10,577 nt of DNA, taken from contig JALNVE010000089.1 of NCBI GenBank assembly GCA_023227695.1, positions 1-10,577 on the forward strand, given 5' to 3'. The notes beneath the pieces are model-generated. The model had not been told where the DNA came from. It worked only from the letters and a program-made list of their open reading frames with translations, and made no database searches. The translations under genes were made by a program, and so were the position numbers. Source of the DNA: Paludibacteraceae bacterium. Lineage in GTDB: Bacteria; Bacteroidota; Bacteroidia; Bacteroidales; Paludibacteraceae. The first letter of the stretch is position 1, and the number at the start of each line of letters is the position of its first letter. Below are positions 1-6,733 of this stretch, one piece after another.

Positions 1-10
1 CCAAATACAA

Positions 11-45
11 TAAAACAAAATCCATTCGGAACGAACCGAATGGAT
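11..45 (-). terminator. Intrinsic terminator of the minus-strand gene at 119-799
   Basis: A perfect 10-bp inverted repeat pairs ATCCATTCGG (20-29) with CCGAATGGAT (36-45) around a 6-base AACGAA loop. Read on the minus strand the hairpin runs into TTTTGTTTTAT, a U-rich tail, so the polarity fits termination of the minus-strand gene whose stop codon lies about 73 bases upstream. On the plus strand no T-run follows, so a bidirectional role is less likely. Confidence 0.8.
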
Positions 46-118
46 AATGTATAATTTATAGATTGAGACAAATCGAATGCCTTATCGGTAATCTCCGTCA
101 TACTATACTTTCAAATTA

Positions 119-799
119 TTATTCCCAGTTACCTGCATTGTTGTTTGATGCTTGAGCATCACCAACCTTCAAACCTTCGTACTTATCTAAAGTCTTAGCT
201 TTGTCGATCAAGTTGACAATCTCTTGTTGGTTCAATCCATTCAAATAAACATTGTATGGAGTTCTTGCCTCAAACAAAGGAAGTACTGTTCCTGACTTAG
301 TAACCTGCTCACCTATCTGCATCTCAAACTTCTTACCATTTGAGAATGGAACATAAGCAATAGAATCAAGATTGTATCCTTCTCCGAAAACTGCATCTTT
401 AACCCTTACGTATGAAGTATCACGTCTAAATGTTGACATGAACAAATCATAATTATCTACACCGTATTTAGCTGCATCTTCTGGTTTCAATCTAACAGCA
501 ATAGAGTCTGTCAAACCTTTCTCCAATTGAAAATCGCTCAACTCACCAATTTTCTTTACAACAGAAATGTTCTCGTTATTTACGAAATCCATCAAAGAAT
601 CAAAACTTGCTGTATATACTCTGTGAATATCCTTATAAGCTATTTGAGCCTTTCTGATATCCTTCAAACGCTTAATAACTGCATTATCTCTAATGTCTTT
701 CTGCTCGTTGAACTCGATTGGGCTCATGATACTGCTGTAACACAGATATGCCATAAAAAAGCTGGCTAAGACCAATAAGATTTTAAAAACAATTCTCAT
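119..799 (-). CDS. Membrane-anchored protein of unknown function (226 aa)
   Basis: I do not recognise a named family. The N-terminus (about residues 4-24) is one strongly hydrophobic segment after MRIVFK. It could be a membrane anchor or an uncleaved signal, placing the rest outside the cytoplasmic membrane. Residues 40-75 form a charged helix with the pattern RLKDIRKAQIAYK...Y...FDSLMDF. This recalls the helix behind the anchor in pilin or pseudopilin-like proteins, but there is no prepilin peptidase site, so this is only a resemblance. The remainder is mixed and soluble, with a polar Asn-rich C-terminus ending NNNAGNWE. It is a single-gene transcript by appearance: a -7 box lies upstream at 856-863 and a terminator downstream at 20-45. 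It diverges from the helicase gene. The ATG at 799 is the only sensible start, immediately before the hydrophobic segment. Confidence 0.85.
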   Translation of the reverse strand: MRIVFKILLVLASFFMAYLCYSSIMSPIEFNEQKDIRDNAVIKRLKDIRKAQIAYKDIHRVYTASFDSLMDFVNNENISVVKKIGELSDFQLEKGLTDSIAVRLKPEDAAKYGVDNYDLFMSTFRRDTSYVRVKDAVFGEGYNLDSIAYVPFSNGKKFEMQIGEQVTKSGTVLPLFEARTPYNVYLNGLNQQEIVNLIDKAKTLDKYEGLKVGDAQASNNNAGNWE

Positions 800-855
800 A
801 TCAATTAAAAGTTATATTTTTATTTTATATTCTTTTCGGATACCTATACAACGTG

Positions 856-863
856 CAAATTTA
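856..863 (-). promoter_or_regulatory. Bacteroidota -7 box (TAAATTTG) for the 119-799 gene
   Basis: Read on the minus strand, bases 863 to 856 are TAAATTTG, an exact match to the Bacteroidota -7 consensus TAnnTTTG. It would give a leader of about 50 bases before the ATG at 799. I see no clear TTTG -33 element at the usual 19-21 base spacing. The rest of the 217-base divergent intergenic region (800-1016) is AT-rich. The helicase side has only an imperfect candidate, TATCTTCA, near 980. Confidence 0.5.
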
Positions 864-1016
864 AAAAAGAAATGTAGATAAAGCGTCTTTCTTGTAAGTT
901 TTTTTGTTCTAAAAAATCAGAAAGTCGATAAAATAAAAACAAATTCCATTTTTTCATAATAAAAAGACCGCAGATTCGTATCTTCACACTCTAAATGTGA
1001 TCCCGATTTCAATGCG

Positions 1017-2414
1017 ATGATAAACGATTTTTTATACGATAAGATAAAAGAAAATTTTCCTCATCAAGCCACGCAACAACAGGATGAATTGATTCGTCAG
1101 CTCTCTTCTTTCGTGACTTCAGGAACCAACCATATTTTCTTAATGAAAGGTTATGCAGGAACAGGAAAAACATCGGTAGTCAGTGCATTAATTCGAGCTA
1201 TGGACGAGCTAAAACAGCCTGTTTTTCTGATGGCTCCAACCGGTAGAGCAGCGAAAGTTCTTTCGTCCTACTCCGGCAAACCTGCCTTCACCATTCATAA
1301 AAAAATATACCGTCAGCAGACGGGTGGTGACCCTAACGGGAACTTCTCACTCAACGTAAATCTGCACAAGCACACGCTGTTTATCGTCGACGAGGCCTCC
1401 ATGATTGCCAACGCCAGTTTTGAGACCAACTTCGGGTCGGGCAGATTACTTGACGACCTTATTGAATATGTATACGGAGGTGACGGTTGTCGCCTTATTC
1501 TTATCGGAGATACGGCACAGCTGCCGCCTGTAGGACAAGAGATGAGTCCCGCACTGGAGAAACTTCAGCTCGAGGGTTATGGTTTCACTACCAATGAATA
1601 TCAACTGACCGATGTTGTCAGACAAGCCTGCGAATCGGGAATCTTATACAACGCGACCAAACTCAGGTTGCTCATTCTTCAAGAGTTTGGAGGTGAGTTT
1701 CCGAAAATCGAATACGACTCTTACGCCGACATTCAGCGCATCTCAGGAGAAGACCTCATCGAGGCCATTTCTTCTGCATACGGGAAATACGGCAAGGACG
1801 AGACCATTGTCATTTCTCGTTCCAACAAGCGAGCCAACATCTTCAATAACGGCATCCGCAACCGCATTCTTTACAGAGAAGAAGAACTCTCGTCGGGCGA
1901 CCTGCTGATGGTGGTCAAGAACAACTACTTCTGGTCGAAAAACATGGAGAAATTCGACTTCATAGCCAACGGAGATGTGGCTGAAGTAAAGCGCGTACAC
2001 AACAAACGCGAACTCTACGGATTCCGTTTTGCCGACGTCACCCTCTACTTCCAAGATTACGATGTGGAGCTCGATGCCAAAATCCTGCTTGACACGCTTC
2101 AAAGCGAAGCACCCGCCCTCTCTTTCAACGACAACAATAAGCTGTTTCAAGCCGTTCAGGAAGATTATATGGACATCGGAAACAAACGTGAACGAATGAA
2201 GAAAATGAGGGAAGACCGTTACCTCAACGCACTTCAGGTGAAATTTGCCTACGCAGTGACCTGTCACAAAGCACAAGGCGGACAATGGAACACCGTTTTT
2301 CTTGACCAAGGATATATCACAGAAGATATGATCAACGTTGAATATCTCCGTTGGCTTTACACCGCATTCACACGTGCCACAGAAAAACTGTATCTCATTA
2401 ATTGGCCAGAATAA
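1017..2414 (+). CDS. RecD/Pif1-like superfamily 1 DNA helicase (465 aa)
   Basis: This is an ATP-dependent DNA helicase of the RecD-like AAA_30 plus UvrD_C_2 architecture, cytoplasmic and presumably acting in DNA repair or recombination. Motifs in order: Walker A GYAGTGKT (45-52), motif Ia LMAPTGRAAKVL (71-82), Walker B LFIVDEAS (121-128), motif III LIGDTAQLPPVG (162-173), a motif IV-type VVRQ (200-203), motif V VTCHKAQGGQW (414-424) and motif VI RWLYTAFTRATEKLYLI (445-461) with a probable arginine finger at R453. At 465 residues it is much shorter than RecD2 (about 700 or more) and lacks the long N-terminal region. It resembles the compact RecD-like helicases common in Bacteroidota rather than the RecBCD subunit, and no recB or recC is adjacent. 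The ATG at 1017 follows an out-of-frame ATG at 1012. Transcription ends at the hairpin right after the stop. The substrate cannot be told from sequence. Confidence 0.93.
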   Translation: MINDFLYDKIKENFPHQATQQQDELIRQLSSFVTSGTNHIFLMKGYAGTGKTSVVSALIRAMDELKQPVFLMAPTGRAAKVLSSYSGKPAFTIHKKIYRQQTGGDPNGNFSLNVNLHKHTLFIVDEASMIANASFETNFGSGRLLDDLIEYVYGGDGCRLILIGDTAQLPPVGQEMSPALEKLQLEGYGFTTNEYQLTDVVRQACESGILYNATKLRLLILQEFGGEFPKIEYDSYADIQRISGEDLIEAISSAYGKYGKDETIVISRSNKRANIFNNGIRNRILYREEELSSGDLLMVVKNNYFWSKNMEKFDFIANGDVAEVKRVHNKRELYGFRFADVTLYFQDYDVELDAKILLDTLQSEAPALSFNDNNKLFQAVQEDYMDIGNKRERMKKMREDRYLNALQVKFAYAVTCHKAQGGQWNTVFLDQGYITEDMINVEYLRWLYTAFTRATEKLYLINWPE

Positions 2415-2416
2415 AG

Positions 2417-2436
2417 AAAGGAGCCTCTCCTTTTTT
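2417..2436 (+). terminator. Intrinsic terminator after the helicase gene
   Basis: AAAGGAG (2417-2423) pairs with CTCCTTT (2427-2433) around a CCT loop, and the T-run continues to 2436. It starts two bases after the helicase stop codon. The stem and U-tract polarity is correct for the plus strand, separating the helicase from the next gene. Confidence 0.75.
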
Positions 2437-2449
2437 CACTCTAAATTAC

Positions 2450-2457
2450 TATTTTTG
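2450..2457 (+). promoter_or_regulatory. Bacteroidota -7 box (TATTTTTG) for the MORN-like gene
   Basis: TATTTTTG is an exact TAnnTTTG match, just downstream of the helicase terminator and 26 bases before the ATG at 2484. It implies a leader of roughly 20 bases. No convincing TTTG -33 box is present. The position between a terminator and a start codon makes it a reasonable promoter for the 2484-3272 gene and probably mnmA. Confidence 0.5.
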
Positions 2458-2483
2458 TCATCAGAACATAAAAACTAATAAAA

Positions 2484-3272
2484 ATGAAACGTATTATATT
2501 ATTACTTATCTCTGCCCTTTGCATTTTCTGCGCATCGGCTTCAACCCCTAATGAAACCGACAAAAAAGGACGCAAGCAAGGAGCTTGGAGCAAGACTTAC
2601 GATAACGGACAGTTGATGTACGAAGGAACGTTCAAAAACGACCAGCCCGTAGGCGAATTCAAACGCTATTTCGACTCAGGAAAATTGAAGTTAGTGCAGA
2701 ACTACACCAATGGCAACAGATCGACTGTCAAGATTTACGATGCCGACGGAAAAACCATCTCCATGGAGGGTGCTTACATTGGAAAATTAAAGGATGGCGA
2801 ATGGAAGTTCTACAATGAAGGAAAACTTTCTCTTGTAGAAATTTATGAAAAAGGAAAAAAAGAGGGAATGGCAAAAACCTACAACAAAAATGGCAAACTG
2901 CTTAGTGAGACTCCTTACGAAAACGATAAGATCAATGGGGTAAAGAAAGATTACTTGGAGGATGGGAAACTTTTCTCTGAGGTTACTTATAAAAAAGGAT
3001 TGAGAGAGGGCGTCTATAAACTTTACGAGGGCAACGAAAAGCCTGTAGTTGTAGGTCTTTACAAAAATGACAAACGTGAAGGCAACTGGGTTGTCTATAA
3101 CGACAAAGGCGAAATAGATAATACCATGATTTACGAGAACGGTTCTTTAAAGAATGCCAAAGAAATCAAGAAGAAAGAGGCTCAGACAGCAGAGATGAAT
3201 GACGAGCAGAAAGGTAAGATCCAAGAGCCAACTGAGTTGTTTCCAGGTTCTACTGTAAAAGAGATGAAATAA
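2484..3272 (+). CDS. Secreted YwqK/MORN-type repeat protein (262 aa)
   Basis: Residues 1-19 form a signal peptide: MKR, a hydrophobic core, then ASA before the predicted cut. Cys13 and Cys16 lie in the core but do not make a proper lipobox, so a lipoprotein is less likely. Residues about 31-220 hold seven or eight repeats of 22-24 residues with the pattern G-x-[WY/F]-x-x-Y-x-x-x-G-[KQ]-L-x-x-x-x-x-Y-x-x-[GD]. Repeat starts lie near 32, 57, 105, 128, 152, 176 and 200. This is the MORN_2/YwqK repeat, built of short beta hairpins. The C-terminal 40 residues are charged and Lys/Glu-rich with no repeat. Some databases label the family a toxin-antitoxin antitoxin, but nothing nearby supports that. 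The role is unknown; export to the periplasm or surface is inferred. mnmA follows after 34 bases, so read-through is likely. Confidence 0.88.
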   Translation: MKRIILLLISALCIFCASASTPNETDKKGRKQGAWSKTYDNGQLMYEGTFKNDQPVGEFKRYFDSGKLKLVQNYTNGNRSTVKIYDADGKTISMEGAYIGKLKDGEWKFYNEGKLSLVEIYEKGKKEGMAKTYNKNGKLLSETPYENDKINGVKKDYLEDGKLFSEVTYKKGLREGVYKLYEGNEKPVVVGLYKNDKREGNWVVYNDKGEIDNTMIYENGSLKNAKEIKKKEAQTAEMNDEQKGKIQEPTELFPGSTVKEMK

Positions 3273-3306
3273 GGATTTTCCTATCAAAGATTAAAAGAAA
3301 AAGGGA

Positions 3307-4443
3307 ATGAGCGAAAGCAAACGAGTTTTGATAGCTATGAGCGGCGGAGTGGACAGCTCTACCGTCTGCATGTTACTACAGGAGCAGGGCTACGAAATCG
3401 AAGGCATCACCATGCGTATGTGGGACGCACCCAAAAACTTCGAAAAGTACGGAGAATCTCTCCCCGACTACATCATCGACGCCCAAAACCTTGCAAAGAA
3501 GCTCAATTTTCCTCACCATATTCTTGACATCCGCGACGACTTCAAGACCACCGTGGTCGACTATTTTGCCAACGAATACCTCAACGGAAGGACGCCCAAC
3601 CCTTGTGTGGTGTGCAACCGTCATATCAAATGGAAATATCTGGCAGAAGAGGCACAACGCCACAACTGTCAATACATAGCCACCGGCCATTACGCAAAGA
3701 TTCTTCATGAAAATGGACATGCATACATCGGCAGAGGCATTGACATTCGGAAGGACCAATCCTATTTTCTCTGGGACGTTTCTCCTGAGATTTTGGAAAT
3801 GGCCATCATGCCTTTAGGCGACATGACCAAAGACGAGACGAAAGAGGAAGCCACCTCCAAAGGTTTCGAATCTCTTGCCAAAAAGAAAGAGAGCATGGAG
3901 GTCTGCTTTGTGGACGATGACTACCGCGACTTCTTGCGCCAGCATTACAGCGACAAATTAGCGGCGATTGGCAAAGGTCATTTTGTCGATGAAGAGGGCA
4001 AAAAGTTAGGCGAACAGGAAGGGTATCCTTTTTACACCATAGGTCAGCGGAAAGGCTTAGGCATAGCCTTGGGGCATCCTGCCTATGTCACAAAAATAAA
4101 TCCGAAAAAAAACACGGTGATGCTTGGAGACAAATCGATGTTGGAGACCAAAGAGATGCTGGTAGAAAACTACCAGATTATCAATCGGGCCGACTTTGAA
4201 AATCCAGACCATGTCATCGAAACACAGATAAGATACAAATCGCATAGTCAACGGGCAAAAATTGAATTTGTGGATGATGAATATTTGATTGTACGTTTTG
4301 ACGAACCAGTTTCAGCCGTAACACCCGGTCAATCTGCCGCATTCTACATTGGCGAACGATTGCTTGGCGGTGGCGTGATAGCCGATTCAAAGACCTTGAA
4401 GAAGGCAAAAAAGTGGCTAAAAAAAGAAAAAGAAGAGTTCTAA
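3307..4443 (+). CDS. mnmA: tRNA-specific 2-thiouridylase MnmA (378 aa)
   Basis: The enzyme uses ATP and a sulfur relay to convert wobble uridine-34 of Lys, Glu and Gln tRNAs to 2-thiouridine in the cytoplasm. Visible signatures are the PP-loop SGGVDSS (12-18), NPCVVCN (98-104) with the expected catalytic Cys103, ATGHYAKI (125-132), KDQSYFLW (149-156), and SMEVCFVDD (196-204) with the second catalytic Cys200. The tRNA-binding domain has YTIGQRKGLGIALGHP, and the C-terminal beta-barrel has VTPGQSAAFY. Length matches the family (about 360-380). The Lys-rich tail (364-378) is beyond the conserved core. The extra cysteine at 100 gives a CxxC together with Cys103. Bacteroidota often carry several mnmA paralogues, so this may be one of more than one copy. 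The ATG at 3307 follows an A-rich leader with AAAAAGGGA, one of the more purine-rich sites in the window. Confidence 0.95.
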   Translation: MSESKRVLIAMSGGVDSSTVCMLLQEQGYEIEGITMRMWDAPKNFEKYGESLPDYIIDAQNLAKKLNFPHHILDIRDDFKTTVVDYFANEYLNGRTPNPCVVCNRHIKWKYLAEEAQRHNCQYIATGHYAKILHENGHAYIGRGIDIRKDQSYFLWDVSPEILEMAIMPLGDMTKDETKEEATSKGFESLAKKKESMEVCFVDDDYRDFLRQHYSDKLAAIGKGHFVDEEGKKLGEQEGYPFYTIGQRKGLGIALGHPAYVTKINPKKNTVMLGDKSMLETKEMLVENYQIINRADFENPDHVIETQIRYKSHSQRAKIEFVDDEYLIVRFDEPVSAVTPGQSAAFYIGERLLGGGVIADSKTLKKAKKWLKKEKEEF

Positions 4444-4532
4444 AAGAAAAGTTAGGTTGTTCAAAAGATGGTTCGGAAAATCTCTATCTTTAGTGTTCCA
4501 AAACGAGATGCCCTTCATTGATGTGCTGCAGT

Positions 4533-4600
4533 CGACCCCGAAGGTGGTCGAATATTTGTAGTAAAAGGTTGAGTGGTTAACCCCGACCCTGAAGGGGTCG
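4533..4600 (+). repeat. REP-like double-palindrome unit, left copy
   Basis: Two 17-18 bp palindromes, CGACCCCGAAGGTGGTCG (4533-4550) and CGACCCTGAAGGGGTCG (4584-4600), start 51 bases apart. The linker begins AATATTTGTAG. Together they match the right copy at 4700-4767 read on the other strand. The palindrome type (GACCC-stem, TTCA or TGAA centre) is one I associate with intergenic repeats in Bacteroidota. The REP/RAYT analogy is an inference. Confidence 0.75.
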
Positions 4601-4699
4601 CATGTTCCAGCGCAAACAAGGCTTGGAATTCACGTGTTAATCGTCGATCAAATCAAATGAATGGTACAAATTGATTCATCTGCATCTCCTCTGACTATT

Positions 4700-4767
4700 C
4701 GACCCCTTCAGGGTCGGTGCTTCATGGGGTCAAAACATGCTACAAACATGGGACCCCTTCAGGGTCC
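4700..4767 (-). repeat. REP-like double-palindrome unit, right copy, inverted
   Basis: CGACCCCTTCAGGGTCG (4700-4716) is the exact reverse complement of the palindrome at 4584-4600. GGACCCCTTCAGGGTCC (4751-4767) is a near copy. Read on the minus strand the first palindrome starts at 4767 and the second at 4716, again 51 bases apart. The linker begins CATGTTTGTAG, close to the AATATTTGTAG of the left copy. Left and right copies thus form a large inverted repeat around a unique core of about 100 bases. Confidence 0.75.
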
Positions 4768-4865
4768 TGTCGCGGCGAATCGCTCGAATTTCGGTTCGTA
4801 AACTCACAGATATTTGAAGTTAAAATGTCCTGTTATAAATTTTATTAAAATGATTTTTTATAATT

Positions 4866-4901
4866 TTTTGAGCAAGATTTTGAATCGAATTTTGAGCATC
4901 C
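4866..4901 (+). repeat. 12-bp tandem triplicate
   Basis: Three contiguous 12-base units: TTTTGAGCAAGA (4866-4877), TTTTGAATCGAA (4878-4889) and TTTTGAGCATCC (4890-4901). TTTTGA is invariant, and units one and three share TTTTGAGCA. They sit 65-100 bases before xseA. Their function is unknown; a short slipped-strand array or a protein-binding site are both possible. Confidence 0.5.
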
Positions 4902-4917
4902 TACCTCTTCAGGGTCC
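4901..4917 (+). repeat. Degenerate fifth REP-like palindrome
   Basis: CTACCTCTTCAGGGTCC matches 14 of 17 bases of the palindrome at 4751-4767. The left arm has decayed, so it no longer forms a good stem. It lies 49 bases before xseA and shows that the repeat family extends beyond the main inverted pair. Confidence 0.55.
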
Positions 4918-4965
4918 TCTGCAACGAAGAAACATTAAATTTTGACTCGTTAAAATAAGTAAGCA

Positions 4966-6399
4966 ATGGAAAACGAATCCATAACATTATGTGAGTTGCT
5001 GTTGACGGTCCGCAAAGAGATTGCCAACACCTTCAGTGATGCCTATTGGATCCGTGCGGAGATAAGCGAAATTCGCGAAAATGCCAACGGCCATTGCTAT
5101 CTTGAACTGATAGAGAAAGACTCTTCCGGCAAACTGATCGTGGCCAAATCAAGAGCCTCCATTTGGGCGGACACCTACAAGATATTGAAACCTTATTTCG
5201 TCAAAGAGACGGGTCAAGAGTTGAAACCGGGTATGAAGCTCATGGTTCAGGTCTCCGTCAGTTTCCACGAAGTTTACGGATTCAACTGCACCATACGCGA
5301 TATTGAGCCTACCTTTACATTGGGCGATCTGGCCAAAAAACGTTTGGAGACCATTAAACAACTGCATGACGACGGAATTTGGGACATGAACCAAAGTCTT
5401 GAGCTGCCAATGCCCTTGAACCGAATCGCCATCATCACCTCCTCCACTGCCGCCGGCTACGGAGATTTCATCGATCAACTACAGAACAACAAATCGGGGT
5501 TCAAATTCAAGACAAGATTATTCCCTGCCATCATGCAGGGCGACGGAGCCGCCGAATCCATCATTGAAGCATTGGATACGGTTTACGAAATCCACGAAAA
5601 ATATGACGCCGTGGCAATCATCAGAGGAGGAGGCTCGACCACCGACCTGCTGGCCTACGACGAATATGAGTTGGCCGCCTCCTGCGCTCAGTTCCCATTG
5701 CCTATCATCACCGGCATCGGTCACGACAGAGACCAATCTGTTGTAGATATGGTAGCCAATATCCGTTGCAAAACACCAACCGCCGTTGCCGCCTTCATCA
5801 TTGACCAGATGGATGAGACTGCCAATCACCTACTCGACCTCGAAGAGACGATGAAACAGCAGATCAGCGATAACCTGGAGATGGCCCGCAAACGGTTAAA
5901 AGAAGGAGCCGTCAACTTTTCACAACGCATCAATCTACTCCTCAAAGAGGAAGAGCAAACCATTGAACGAGATCAGATCAACTTCAAACACGTGGTTTCT
6001 CTACTGCTGATGAAACAAAAGCAAGAGTTGAAAGATTCGAGCCTAAAGGTTTCTCAACGCCTCAGCCTTCTTTTGAAGGAAGAGAAACAAGCAGTAGAGA
6101 GAAGTCAAAGCAACTTTCTACACATCATTTCACTGCTTATGATGAAACAAAAGCAGGAGTTAAACGTAAAAAGAGATCAGTTTAAAACAGCCGTTAAAAA
6201 TCAGTTCTCAGAAGAGAAACACGAATTGGCCATGCATGAAAAATCCGTTCAGTTTCTCTCTCCTGATTATATCCTGAAGAAAGGATATACTCTTACTTTA
6301 AAAGACGGAAAAGCAGTAAAGAGTCAAGCCGAGTTGAAATCAGGCGACCTAATCACCTCTGTATTCATAGACGGCAAAAAAGAAAGTATAATTAAATAA
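4966..6399 (+). CDS. xseA: Exodeoxyribonuclease VII large subunit (477 aa)
   Basis: This is the catalytic subunit of exonuclease VII, which degrades single-stranded DNA from both ends to short acid-soluble products, together with several XseB subunits. Residues about 6-115 are the OB-fold DNA-binding domain (YWIRAEIS, then GHCYLELIEK). The catalytic domain follows with TSSTAAGYGDFID (158-170), IIRGGGSTTDLLAYDE (218-233) and TGIGHDRDQSVVDMVA (249-264), then KTPTAVA. By alignment to the E. coli residues D155, R205, H238 and D241 I expect the active site to include D167, R220, H253 and D256. Residues 285-425 are the coiled-coil arm that binds XseB and contain four 22-residue repeats (listed separately). 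The C-terminal segment LSPDYILKKGYTLTLKDGK closes the family core. It is slightly longer than the E. coli protein (456). xseB follows after 9 bases, so the two form an operon. Confidence 0.95.
   Translation: MENESITLCELLLTVRKEIANTFSDAYWIRAEISEIRENANGHCYLELIEKDSSGKLIVAKSRASIWADTYKILKPYFVKETGQELKPGMKLMVQVSVSFHEVYGFNCTIRDIEPTFTLGDLAKKRLETIKQLHDDGIWDMNQSLELPMPLNRIAIITSSTAAGYGDFIDQLQNNKSGFKFKTRLFPAIMQGDGAAESIIEALDTVYEIHEKYDAVAIIRGGGSTTDLLAYDEYELAASCAQFPLPIITGIGHDRDQSVVDMVANIRCKTPTAVAAFIIDQMDETANHLLDLEETMKQQISDNLEMARKRLKEGAVNFSQRINLLLKEEEQTIERDQINFKHVVSLLLMKQKQELKDSSLKVSQRLSLLLKEEKQAVERSQSNFLHIISLLMMKQKQELNVKRDQFKTAVKNQFSEEKHELAMHEKSVQFLSPDYILKKGYTLTLKDGKAVKSQAELKSGDLITSVFIDGKKESIIK
5926..6189 (+). 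repeat. Four 22-residue (2 x 132 bp) repeats within xseA
   Basis: At DNA level two 132-bp halves (5926-6057 and 6058-6189) are related, with a shared core ATGAAACAAAAGCA. At protein level there are four 22-residue units starting at residues 321, 343, 365 and 387. Each opens with a pattern like [RVI]-[ILV]-[NS]-L-L-[LM]-[KM]-x-x-x-Q. Unit length is twice 11, so the repeat may favour a hendecad (right-handed) helix register rather than plain heptads. It lies in the arm that holds the small subunits. Confidence 0.8.
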
Positions 6400-6408
6400 A
6401 TAACAGAT

Positions 6409-6612
6409 ATGGCAAAAAAAGAAAGCACATACAAAGATTCCATTTTGGAATTAGAGTCTATCATAAAAGACTTGGAAGAGAATCAATTGGAAATTGACGA
6501 TCTGGCAGCCAAAGCAAAAAGAGCAACCGAGCTCATCAAATTCTGCAAAGAAAAACTTTACGGAACAGAGAGCGAAGTAAATAAAATATTGGAAGACCTA
6601 GACAAAGAATAA
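6409..6612 (+). CDS. xseB: Exodeoxyribonuclease VII small subunit (67 aa)
   Basis: A short, all-helical acidic protein that packs as several copies along the coiled-coil arm of XseA. Its pattern YKDSILELESIIKDLE (8-23), then ELIKFCKEKL (41-50) and the acidic tail ILEDLDKE match the XseB family, and length is normal (about 60-85). The ATG at 6409 lies 9 bases after the xseA stop; the start is unambiguous because the upstream frame has nothing family-like. Confidence 0.92.
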   Translation: MAKKESTYKDSILELESIIKDLEENQLEIDDLAAKAKRATELIKFCKEKLYGTESEVNKILEDLDKE

Positions 6613-6633
6613 AAACGTCATTGAAGATCTTAA

Positions 6634-6729
6634 ATAAAAGGACTTTTCAGCGAAATGCTCGAAGATGTACTTTCATTTGCAAGTGATAACGAACAGAGTG
6701 ACAACCTCACGATGTTAGAAAAAACATAA
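6634..6729 (+). pseudogene. C-terminal relic of a SpoIIE/RsbU-type PP2C phosphatase (tentative)
   Basis: An open stretch of 31 codons begins right after an in-frame TAA at 6631 and ends at TAA 6727-6729; from its first ATG (6655) it is 24 codons. The translation contains MLEDVLSFASDNEQSDNLTM. The end pattern SFxxDxEQSDxLTML is the usual close of SpoIIE/PP2C phosphatase domains, where a DD-[IL]-T motif lies in the last strand; here one Asp is Asn. Everything upstream of this tail is missing, since xseB ends only 21 bases before the open frame. If the match is right, the body of the gene was deleted and its end now abuts xseB. It fits the presence of rsbW- and rsbV-like genes 2 kb downstream, which need such a phosphatase. 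It could also be a chance short ORF. Confidence 0.45.
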
Positions 6730-6733
6730 AACT

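Larger units (their letters stand above)
4444..4965 (+). other. Non-coding region with REP-like palindromes, mnmA to xseA
   Basis: I see no credible gene in these 522 bases. The left and central part holds two double-palindrome units in opposite orientation (listed separately). The right part is very AT-rich and holds a 12-bp triplicate and a degenerate fifth palindrome. A promoter for xseA should lie near the right edge. The best candidate, TAAATTTTG at 4936-4944, has one base too many to match TAnnTTTG. No strong T-tailed terminator follows mnmA; the palindromes might serve in that role. Confidence 0.7.

Noticed and set aside
1743..2309. Long minus-strand open frame of 188 codons inside the helicase gene.
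   Set aside because: It lies opposite motifs of a clear helicase, and its translation (Val/Phe-rich, no motif) looks like an antisense shadow.
2484..3272. YwqK-type protein as part of a toxin-antitoxin module.
   Set aside because: The label comes from a family name. The protein is exported by its signal peptide, and neighbours are a helicase and mnmA with no toxin candidate.
3376..3759. Minus-strand open frame of 127 codons inside mnmA.
   Set aside because: It is opposite the PP-loop and catalytic Cys region of mnmA and shows no family pattern.
4461..4493. Possible terminator hairpin just after mnmA (AAAGAT ... ATCTTT).
   Set aside because: Only a 6-bp AT-rich stem with a long loop and no T-run, so it is not a credible terminator.
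4533..4917. Repeats considered as a possible CRISPR array.
   Set aside because: Units are self-complementary, occur in both orientations and have unequal spacing between pairs. No cas gene lies in the window.
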